A stretch of DNA of 64,000 nucleotides from CALLVY01 sp937899855 (GTDB lineage Bacteria; Bacteroidota; Bacteroidia; Chitinophagales; Saprospiraceae): the NCBI GenBank assembly GCA_039820405.1, contig JBCBQC010000023.1, positions 6,264 to 70,263 on the forward strand, written 5' to 3'. The notes under the pieces are model-generated. The model saw only the letters and a program-made list of their open reading frames with translations. It was not told the DNA's origin and made no database searches. Shown here in pieces: positions 42,840 to 49,403 of this stretch (positions within the stretch are counted from its first letter, which is position 1; every line of letters starts with the position of its first letter). The translations under genes were made by a program, and so were the position numbers.

Positions 42840-45335
42840 ATGAAAACGAACCTAAGCGCCCTTCTTCTAAGCTGCCTTTTTTTGAGTTCCGCCTCCCTTT
42901 TTGGCCAGTCGCCCGAGTCCCTGCGAATCGCGGCCATCGAGGTGGTGGGCAATCGCCACAGCGAGTCCTCCGCCATCATCGCCCAATCGGGCTTGCGGGT
43001 GGGATCCTCGATTTTTATTCCCGGGGATCAGCTCAGTCAGGCGGTGGTGGCTTTGTGGAAAATGAAACTATTCCGCGATGTCCAAATCTTTCAGACGCGT
43101 CGGGAAGCGGGAGCGGTTGATCTCCAGATCGTCGTCGAGGAAGCGGACCGACTGGGGCAGTTTCGGATCCACGGTGTCAAGCGATCCCAAGTGGAGGACC
43201 TCCGCCAACTGTTGAGCCCCTGGCTGCCTTCCGGCACCGTGCTCAGCGCCCACCAGGAGCGACGTAGCAAGGTGGCCTTGCTCGATTATTTTCGCGAGCG
43301 GGGCTACGCCGAAGCGCAGGTAAGCCTACGGCGGACGCCCAGCCTACGGCGGGCCCACACCGTCGACTTGAGCTTTAGCGTGGTACCGGGGCCGCGCAGC
43401 ACCATTCGACAGCTACACCTCAACGGCAACCGGGTCCTGTCCGACCGTCAGATTCGCCGGCGCTTGCGGACCAAGCAGCAACGCTGGCCCTGGCAAAACG
43501 CCCGGATCGATGAGGCACGGATGGCGGCCGATCGCGAGCGCTTGTTGCAAAGCTACCGGCAACTGGGCTACCGCGATGTCCGCCTGAGTCAGGACAGCCT
43601 GTGGCGCAATGCGAAGGGCGAGTGGGAATGGGCGCTGCACATCGAAGAGGGGCAACGTTTTTACCTGGGGCAGTTGAGCTGGCGGGGCCACGGGCTCTAC
43701 TCCAGCGCCACCCTGGCCGAGGTACTGGGCTTTCGCAGCGGTGACGTTTACGATGCCGAACTGCTCCAAAGCCGCCTCCAGTTTAGCCCCGACGGACGCG
43801 ACATCGCCGCCCTTTACCTCGACCGGGGCTACCTCTTCTTTCGGATCGAGGCCGTCGAGACGGCCATTCGCGATTCGATTATCGATCTGGAAATCCGCAT
43901 CCACGAAGGCCCCGTAGCTACCGTCAACCAAGTCATCATCCGCGGCAACGACCGGACCAACGAGGCGGTCATCCGTCGGGAATTGCGCACCCAACCCGGC
44001 GATCGTTTTAGCCGGGCCGACATCATTCGTTCCCAACGCGAGTTGATCAATTTGGGCTATTTCAATCCCGAGCGCCTGCGGGTCAACACACCGGTGGACC
44101 CGGAGCAGGGAACCGTCGATATCGAGTACATCGTGGAGGAGAAAAACGCCGACCAGCTCGAACTGGCGGCGAGTTGGGCGGGCGCCGACATTGGTCTGAC
44201 GGGGACCCTGGGGCTGGGCTTTAATAATTTTTCGCTGCGTAATTTTTTCGATTTTTCCACCTGGAATCCCCTTCCTACCGGCGATGGCCAGCAACTGTCG
44301 CTGCGGGTCCAGAGCAATGGGCGCGACTACCAATCCTACAACCTGGCCTTTACCGAACCCTGGCTGGGGGGTAAAAAACCGCGCTCCCTCTCTTTCGCCC
44401 TGTTTTACAATTTGGACCAGGAGGACGGATTCTCCGAAACCTCCAACGAACGCTTCGCCCTCTGGGGGGCCAGCCTAAGTCTGGGCCAACGCACCCCCTG
44501 GCTGAACGGTACCGTGGTGGCCACGACGACGCTCAAAGCCCAACGCTACCAATTGCGCAATTGGGGGGATGAATTTTTCCAGACCGACGCTGGAGAACAC
44601 ATTCGCAACGGTACCTTTAATAAGATTAGCCTCCAGCAAACCCTGGCCCGCAATACCCTCAACCATCCCTTTTTCCCCACCTCGGGGGCCCGGCTTTCGC
44701 TTTCCGGCGAATTTACCCTCCCCTACTCCTGGTGGCGGTCCTCGGAAGGCCAAAGCGAGTCGACGCCCGCGGAGGCGTACCGCTGGATCGAGTACTATAA
44801 GTTGCGTTTTGACGCCACCTGGTACCACCAGGTCGTGGGCAAGCTGGTGTTCAAGGCCAGCGCCAAAATGGGCTACCTCGGCAAGTACCGATCGGGGCAG
44901 GGCTATTCCCCCTTCGAGCGCTTCCAATTGGGGGGCGACGGACTGGGGGGGCTGAATAATGTATACACCGGCGCCGACCTGATCGCGCTGCGGGGCTACG
45001 CCGTGGAGGACCTCGAAAACAACCTACGCGACGGGGCGGTAGTGGCCAATCCACTCTTCCAAAAGCTCACCGCCGAGTTGCGCTATCCCCTCCTTACCAA
45101 CCCCAACGCCCAAATTTACAGTCTACTCTTTGTGGAGGCGGGCAACAGCTGGCAATCGCTGGCCGATTACCGTCCCTTCGATCTCAAGCGGTCGGTGGGA
45201 GTGGGCCTACGGGCCCAGGTGCCCATGCTCGGCATTATTGGATTCGACTACGGCCTTGGGATCGACAAGGCGGGAGCGGCGACCTGGAAAAACTACGGTC
45301 GCCTGAGCCTGATCTTTGGTTTCGAGCCAGATTGA
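42840..45335 (+). CDS. bamA: BamA-like outer-membrane protein assembly factor
   Basis: This 831-residue Omp85 protein would insert beta-barrel proteins into the outer membrane. A signal peptide (LLSCLFLSSASLFGQ) is followed by about five POTRA domains, including LRIAAIEVVGNRHSESSAIIAQSGL and the last one VNQVIIRGNDRTNEAVIRRELRTQPGDRFSRADI. A 16-strand-type barrel comes next, with FTEPWLGG and a C-terminal segment ending SLIFGFEPD. The length is normal for Bacteroidota BamA. It could instead be a second, specialised Omp85 such as TamA; the five POTRA units favour BamA. Confidence 0.88.
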   Translation: MKTNLSALLLSCLFLSSASLFGQSPESLRIAAIEVVGNRHSESSAIIAQSGLRVGSSIFIPGDQLSQAVVALWKMKLFRDVQIFQTRREAGAVDLQIVVEEADRLGQFRIHGVKRSQVEDLRQLLSPWLPSGTVLSAHQERRSKVALLDYFRERGYAEAQVSLRRTPSLRRAHTVDLSFSVVPGPRSTIRQLHLNGNRVLSDRQIRRRLRTKQQRWPWQNARIDEARMAADRERLLQSYRQLGYRDVRLSQDSLWRNAKGEWEWALHIEEGQRFYLGQLSWRGHGLYSSATLAEVLGFRSGDVYDAELLQSRLQFSPDGRDIAALYLDRGYLFFRIEAVETAIRDSIIDLEIRIHEGPVATVNQVIIRGNDRTNEAVIRRELRTQPGDRFSRADIIRSQRELINLGYFNPERLRVNTPVDPEQGTVDIEYIVEEKNADQLELAASWAGADIGLTGTLGLGFNNFSLRNFFDFSTWNPLPTGDGQQLSLRVQSNGRDYQSYNLAFTEPWLGGKKPRSLSFALFYNLDQEDGFSETSNERFALWGASLSLGQRTPWLNGTVVATTTLKAQRYQLRNWGDEFFQTDAGEHIRNGTFNKISLQQTLARNTLNHPFFPTSGARLSLSGEFTLPYSWWRSSEGQSESTPAEAYRWIEYYKLRFDATWYHQVVGKLVFKASAKMGYLGKYRSGQGYSPFERFQLGGDGLGGLNNVYTGADLIALRGYAVEDLENNLRDGAVVANPLFQKLTAELRYPLLTNPNAQIYSLLFVEAGNSWQSLADYRPFDLKRSVGVGLRAQVPMLGIIGFDYGLGIDKAGAATWKNYGRLSLIFGFEPD

Positions 45336-45363
45336 GAACTATCCAAGTACTTCCCTACATTTG
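45332..45363 (+). promoter_or_regulatory. Promoter of the small outer-membrane barrel gene
   Basis: TTG (45332-45334, overlapping the bamA stop) precedes TACATTTG (45356-45363), an exact -7 consensus, by 21 bases. The start site would lie about 28 bases before the ATG at 45399. Confidence 0.55.
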
Positions 45364-45398
45364 CACATTTCTTTTAACAACACATAAAATTTCAAACT

Positions 45399-45974
45399 AT
45401 GAAAAATCATAGGTATCGGATCGTAATTGCTGTACTGGCCCTGATGCTGGCCGGCCTCTCTCCCAATGACCTCAGGGCCCAGGAGCTCTCACCGGGGCAC
45501 CGGGAAATTGGGCTGCGACTCAGCAGTGTCAACAGCTTTAGCTTAATTTACAATCGCCACAAGGGCGGCAATGTCTACCGACGCTGGCGCTTTGGGGCGG
45601 CGGGCCTGGGCCTGTCGAGTACCAGTGGCTCGCAAAGTTTCAACCTCCAGGCCAGCGTGGCGGTGGGTCGGGAAAAACGCCGCGACATCGGTAAAAATTT
45701 CGACTTCGTCTACGGGCTGGAATTCATTGGCAATTTCAACCTCCAGGCGGGTAACGGCCAGGGCAACCTCTCGCTAAACCCGGGGATTGGTTTTGTCATC
45801 GGCTTTCAGTACTACCTCACCAAAGCCTTTTACATCGGGCTCGAATTGGTCCCCTCCATCACCACTAATTTCCGCATCGACGATCAGGGCCTGCAAGATG
45901 CCTTTGGCTTCAACGCGGGCTTCAGTTCTAATGCAGCGGCCCTGAGGATGGTTTACCGCTTTCAAAAAGCATAG
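45399..45974 (+). CDS. Small outer-membrane beta-barrel protein
   Basis: The 191-residue protein has a signal peptide (IVIAVLALMLAGLSPNDLRAQ). The mature part alternates hydrophobic and polar residues in eight or so strands (REIGLRLSSVNSFSLIYNRH, WRFGAAGLGLSSTS, SFNLQASVAVGREKR, GIGFVIGFQYYLTKAFYIGLELVPSI) and ends in ALRMVYRFQKA. This matches the OmpW/OmpA-like beta-barrel proteins common in Bacteroidota. It has its own promoter. A MITE-like element lies between its stop and its terminator. The specific role is unknown. Confidence 0.85.
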   Translation: MKNHRYRIVIAVLALMLAGLSPNDLRAQELSPGHREIGLRLSSVNSFSLIYNRHKGGNVYRRWRFGAAGLGLSSTSGSQSFNLQASVAVGREKRRDIGKNFDFVYGLEFIGNFNLQAGNGQGNLSLNPGIGFVIGFQYYLTKAFYIGLELVPSITTNFRIDDQGLQDAFGFNAGFSSNAAALRMVYRFQKA

Positions 45975-45986
45975 AATTTTCGTTAG

Positions 45987-46150
45987 TAGAAGCCATCTCA
46001 AAATGTTTTTGCCGGCGAGGGAGTGGTCATTTACGTCCCCACGAGGCGCCAAAACGGAGCATAGCCGTAGCTACGCGACGCTTTTGGCAACGAAGTAGGG
46101 GCGAGAATGACCCTGCCGTAGCCCAAAGTATATTTTTGAGATGACTTCTA
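45987..46150. mobile_element. MITE-like palindromic element with TA-flanked terminal repeats
   Basis: The 164-base element has 17-base terminal inverted repeats that differ at one position: TAGAAGCCATCTCAAAA on the left and the reverse complement TAGAAGTCATCTCAAAA on the right. The outermost TA on both sides could be a target-site duplication, as made by IS630/Tc1-mariner transposases. The interior is also largely self-complementary (GGTCATT...CCCC, GCCAAAA), so the whole unit folds into one long hairpin with a tip around GTAGCTACG. It encodes no protein. It lies in the 3' untranslated region of the barrel gene, ahead of its terminator. Confidence 0.75.
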
Positions 46151-46160
46151 TACACTATTG

Positions 46161-46195
46161 GTGGGGGAGGCCCGGGAGCTTCCCCCACTTTTTTT
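46161..46195 (+). terminator. Rho-independent terminator of the barrel gene
   Basis: GTGGGGGA (46161-46168) pairs with TCCCCCAC (46181-46188) and runs into seven T on the plus strand. It is separated from the gene it serves by the MITE-like element. Confidence 0.9.
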
Positions 46196-46205
46196 GTACC
46201 GGCCC

Positions 46206-46244
46206 CAAAAAAAGGACCAGTGGCGGTCGTGTCCGCCACTGGTC
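46206..46244 (-). terminator. Rho-independent terminator of the Kazal-repeat gene
   Basis: A perfect 12-bp stem GACCAGTGGCGG/CCGCCACTGGTC (46215-46226 and 46233-46244) with a six-base loop is followed on the minus strand by seven T. It lies 44 bases past the stop of the gene at 46289. Confidence 0.93.
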
Positions 46245-46288
46245 ATTGAAAAATGCTTATTCAGGAGAAAAAATCTAAATTGACCTTA

Positions 46289-48292
46289 CTATTGCTTGAC
46301 AAATTTTTGGACTTCCTGTCCCGTAGCGCTTCGAATGTAAAGCACGTACAAGCCACTCGGCAATTCGTCGATACCGACGGTCCACTGCTGGATACCGCGC
46401 TGCGCACCGTAGCGCAGGGTCTTCATGAGCTGTCCGCCGGCGGAGAAAATTTGTACCTCCACATTCTCTTCGTCCGCCGCCCACTCGGTCCGCAGCTGGA
46501 TCACGTCCAGGGCCGGGTTGGGAGATAGTTCGGTGGAACGCAGACCGGAGGGCTCTCCGGGATTGGCGTAGCTGTGGGTAAAGACATTATTGTGATCGAA
46601 ATTCGATCCGCAGTCGGTGTATTCGGAGGGATCGTAACCCGCACATTCGGCCGAACAGGCATTGAGGAAGGGCACGATCAAGCCGGGCTGTACCTCCACA
46701 CATACCGGATCGGCTACTTCGCTACAGCCGCAGTTGGCCACGGGTGGCTCCTCCGGATCTTCCTCTTGTTCGGGGTGGCAATCGACAAATTCGGTGTAGC
46801 CCGCACACTCCGCGTAGCAGGCGTTGAAGAAGTACAGCGTGATGTCGGGGGATACTTCCACACAGACGGGATTGACGTCAAAGGAGCAGCCGCAGTCAAA
46901 GGGATTTCCAGAATCGACGCAATCGACTACGTAGGATTCGTCAAAGCCGAAGCAGAGGGCATCGCAGAAGCTGGGCAGGGGAGCGATGACGCCGGGCGAC
47001 ACCTGGATACAGACGGGTTCGGCCTCGGCCTCGCAGCCACAGGGGAAGGGATGAACCGTAGTGGTGGGCGGATCGCATTCGACGACGTCGGCCTCGGTGT
47101 AACCCGCACATTCGGCCAGGCAAATGTTATCAAATTGAATGGTGGATACCTCATTGATGAAGATACAGACCGGCACGCCCTCGGCGGGACATTCGCAGTC
47201 GCTGGCGGTTTCGCCCGTCTCGCAATCCACGAGATCGTTGGGGAAGAAGCCAAAGCAGAGCGCATCGCAAACGCTGGGGAAGGTGACACTGACCCCGGGC
47301 GCTCCGAGTACGCAGACGGGAGACTCGTCGGGCGTACAGCCACAGTTGTAGGGATTATTGGAGCAGTCGATCCTATCGGCTTCCGAATAGCCTTCGCATT
47401 CGGCCTGGCAGAGATTGGGGTATTGGATAAAAAAGCCGTGCTCATTGACCACGCAGACCGGCTCTCCATCGGCGGGGCAGCCACAATCGGGGACACCGAC
47501 GGGCAGTCCCGTATCACAATCAAGAAACCGGAAACTCGCAAAACCGTAGCACTCCGCATCGCAAAGGCTGGGGAAAGTGATGACCACTCCCGGTACCCAC
47601 TCCACACAAACCGGATTTTCATCGGGCTGGCAACCACAGGGGCTGTTGTTGTTGTTGTTATCGCAAGGGACTATGTCTTCGGAAGTGTAGCCATTGCATT
47701 CGGCCTGACAGAGGTTCTCGTAAAAGAGTACCGTCCCGGTGCTGTCCGCTACGCAGACGGGTTGGTGATCCGGTTCACAGCCACAGTCGTTGTATTCTGG
47801 CACCTCCGGACAGTCGACGATGAAGGAAGCACCGAAGCCAGCGCACTCCGCTTCGCACAGATTGGGAAAGGGAAGGGTCAGCCCCGTGAAATCGACACAG
47901 ACCGGTTCGCCCTCGGGGGGACAGTTGCAGCCATTGGTGCTGCCTTCGGCTCGGCAAATTACAAAATCGAGGTTGGCACTGGACTCGGCCTCGACGGTGA
48001 CGAGTTTGATGTCGAACTGATCGGAACAGAGGTCGAGCACAGCCACCAAAAAGCTTTCGGTAGCGTTGCCGGCGATATCACCGGTAGTGGTGTAGTTCCC
48101 GTCAGCATCGGGAAAAAGGAAGATTTGTTCTCCCGTGGTGGCGGGTATGACAACAACGGTAACGGTATTGAGGGCCGTTCCGGCCTCTTCGGAGGTCACT
48201 TGTCCTTGAATCGTGTAGGAGGCAGCGGCGAGGGGAGCAATCCCGATGGCAAAGGCTGCCCAGAAGCTGATGAAGTAGAGTAGTTGGCGCAT
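46289..48292 (-). CDS. Secreted T9SS protein with nine Kazal-like repeats
   Basis: The 667-residue protein has a signal peptide (FAIGIAPLAAA), a carboxypeptidase-regulatory-like beta domain at about 25-112, nine tandem cysteine-rich modules of about 42 residues (about 122-565) and a type A T9SS sorting domain (LSPNPALDVIQL, VQIFSAGGQLMKTLR, LPSGLYVLYIRS). Each module follows the pattern CGC-x5-PVCV-x12-LCxAEC-x-GY-x6-C, with six cysteines. The PVC...C..C spacing matches Kazal serine-protease inhibitor domains. Modules differ in the segment corresponding to the inhibitor reactive loop. A secreted multi-headed protease inhibitor or a disulfide-rich surface spacer are both possible; neither is shown. 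Confidence 0.87.
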   Translation of the reverse strand: MRQLLYFISFWAAFAIGIAPLAAASYTIQGQVTSEEAGTALNTVTVVVIPATTGEQIFLFPDADGNYTTTGDIAGNATESFLVAVLDLCSDQFDIKLVTVEAESSANLDFVICRAEGSTNGCNCPPEGEPVCVDFTGLTLPFPNLCEAECAGFGASFIVDCPEVPEYNDCGCEPDHQPVCVADSTGTVLFYENLCQAECNGYTSEDIVPCDNNNNNSPCGCQPDENPVCVEWVPGVVITFPSLCDAECYGFASFRFLDCDTGLPVGVPDCGCPADGEPVCVVNEHGFFIQYPNLCQAECEGYSEADRIDCSNNPYNCGCTPDESPVCVLGAPGVSVTFPSVCDALCFGFFPNDLVDCETGETASDCECPAEGVPVCIFINEVSTIQFDNICLAECAGYTEADVVECDPPTTTVHPFPCGCEAEAEPVCIQVSPGVIAPLPSFCDALCFGFDESYVVDCVDSGNPFDCGCSFDVNPVCVEVSPDITLYFFNACYAECAGYTEFVDCHPEQEEDPEEPPVANCGCSEVADPVCVEVQPGLIVPFLNACSAECAGYDPSEYTDCGSNFDHNNVFTHSYANPGEPSGLRSTELSPNPALDVIQLRTEWAADEENVEVQIFSAGGQLMKTLRYGAQRGIQQWTVGIDELPSGLYVLYIRSATGQEVQKFVKQ

Positions 48293-48388
48293 ATTATTGG
48301 TGTTGATTACACCCTCTACTATGGTGGGGTCTGGCGATTGGTTGCCCGAGCGCTCGTAAATTCTTGGAATAGTACCGGCTACTGCTTA

Positions 48389-48898
48389 CTATCCTTTCGG
48401 GGCGGGAAGGATACGGCGAAATTCCTGTAGGGAGAAGGGGTAGGCGTGGTGGTCATCGACGGGATGGAAGACGGATCGCACCATTTCCCACTGCGACCAA
48501 TCGACCGGGGGAAAGAAGGCATCGCCTTCAAATTCGTGATGGACGATGGTGAGGTAGAGATAGCTGGCCAGCGGGAGGCTTTGGGCAAATACCTGACCAC
48601 CGCCGAGAATAAAAACGGTTTCCTCGTCCGCCAGCAGGTCGAGGGCGGCGGGCAGGTCAGGGGCCCGTACGAAGCCTTCGGGCAGTTCGAGCTGGGGGCG
48701 GCGGCTGAGGATGACGTTGAGGCGATCGGAAAACAGCATGTCTTCCGATTCGTAACTCACCCGGCCCATGACGAAGGCCTGGCCGGCCGTTACTCGCCGG
48801 AAGTTTTCCCAGTCGGCGGGCAATTCCCAGACCAATTTGTTGTCCTTACCCAGGACTCGGTTTTCGCTCATCGCGGCGATCAGTGCAATTTTTCGCAT
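48389..48898 (-). CDS. folA: Dihydrofolate reductase
   Basis: This 169-residue enzyme reduces dihydrofolate to tetrahydrofolate with NADPH. The family pattern is clear: IALIAAMSENRVLGKDNKLVWELPADWENF, with the catalytic aspartate in LPAD, then FVMGRVSYES, VILSRR and VFILGGGQVF for NADPH binding. It lies upstream of the Kazal-repeat gene on the same strand, separated by 96 bases, and is divergent from the DUF3467 gene. No thymidylate synthase gene is adjacent. Confidence 0.96.
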   Translation of the reverse strand: MRKIALIAAMSENRVLGKDNKLVWELPADWENFRRVTAGQAFVMGRVSYESEDMLFSDRLNVILSRRPQLELPEGFVRAPDLPAALDLLADEETVFILGGGQVFAQSLPLASYLYLTIVHHEFEGDAFFPPVDWSQWEMVRSVFHPVDDHHAYPFSLQEFRRILPAPKG

Positions 48899-49035
48899 CG
48901 TTTTATTTGTTCCAAAAACACAACTTAATTCTCCCGATCCAGTTAGAAAAGGAGAGCAAATTTAGAACTTTGCGGGCTAAATTCCCAAACAGTGGAAATG
49001 CACCGCCTTATCCAATTCACAAAAATAACGATCCA

Positions 49036-49362
49036 ATGCCTGAGCAAAAAGATGGAAAACCCGGCCCCAATCAAATCAGTATTGACCTCCCCGACACGGT
49101 GGCCGAAGGCATCTATGCCAATTTGGCGATCATCTCGCATTCCAGTTCGGAATTCGTACTCGATTTTGTCCGCGTCGTCCCCAATCTGCCAAAGGCCCGC
49201 GTGAAGGCCCGCTTGATCCAAACGCCACAGCACGCCAAGCGCCTCCTCCGAGCGCTGGCCGACAACATCAAGCGGTACGAGCAGCAGTTTGGTCCCATCG
49301 ACGAGCCCGAACAGCCCCCCTTTCCACCGATGAATTTCAATACGCCAACGGCGCAAGCTTAA
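49036..49362 (+). CDS. DUF3467 family protein
   Basis: The ATG at 49036 (MPEQKDGKPGPNQ) gives a 108-residue protein; a GTG at 48883 in the same frame overlaps folA and is unlikely. The core ISIDLPDTVAEGIYANLAIISHSSSEFVLDFVRVVPNLPKARVKARLIQTPQHAKRLL matches the DUF3467 family, small cytosolic bacterial and archaeal proteins of unknown function. The proline-rich tail is EPEQPPFPPMNF. It is divergent from folA. Confidence 0.9.
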   Translation: MPEQKDGKPGPNQISIDLPDTVAEGIYANLAIISHSSSEFVLDFVRVVPNLPKARVKARLIQTPQHAKRLLRALADNIKRYEQQFGPIDEPEQPPFPPMNFNTPTAQA

Positions 49363-49403
49363 GACGGACTTCTCGGATTACGCGCAATTCCCTATTTTTG
49401 GTC

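Noticed and set aside
46660..47930. Regular repeats considered as a CRISPR array
   Set aside because: The repeats are about 126-132 bases, diverged, in frame and encode Kazal-like modules; they are not short identical repeats with unique spacers.
46574..48283. 569-codon plus-strand open frame opposite the Kazal-repeat gene
   Set aside because: It is the antisense shadow of a G/C-rich repetitive gene; the minus strand has signal peptide, repeats, sorting domain and terminator, while the plus frame has no recognisable features.
49393..49400. TATTTTTG box directly before the regulator ATG at 49404
   Set aside because: It matches the -7 consensus, but transcription would start inside the coding region past the start codon and no -33 box is seen; probably chance in a T-rich stretch.
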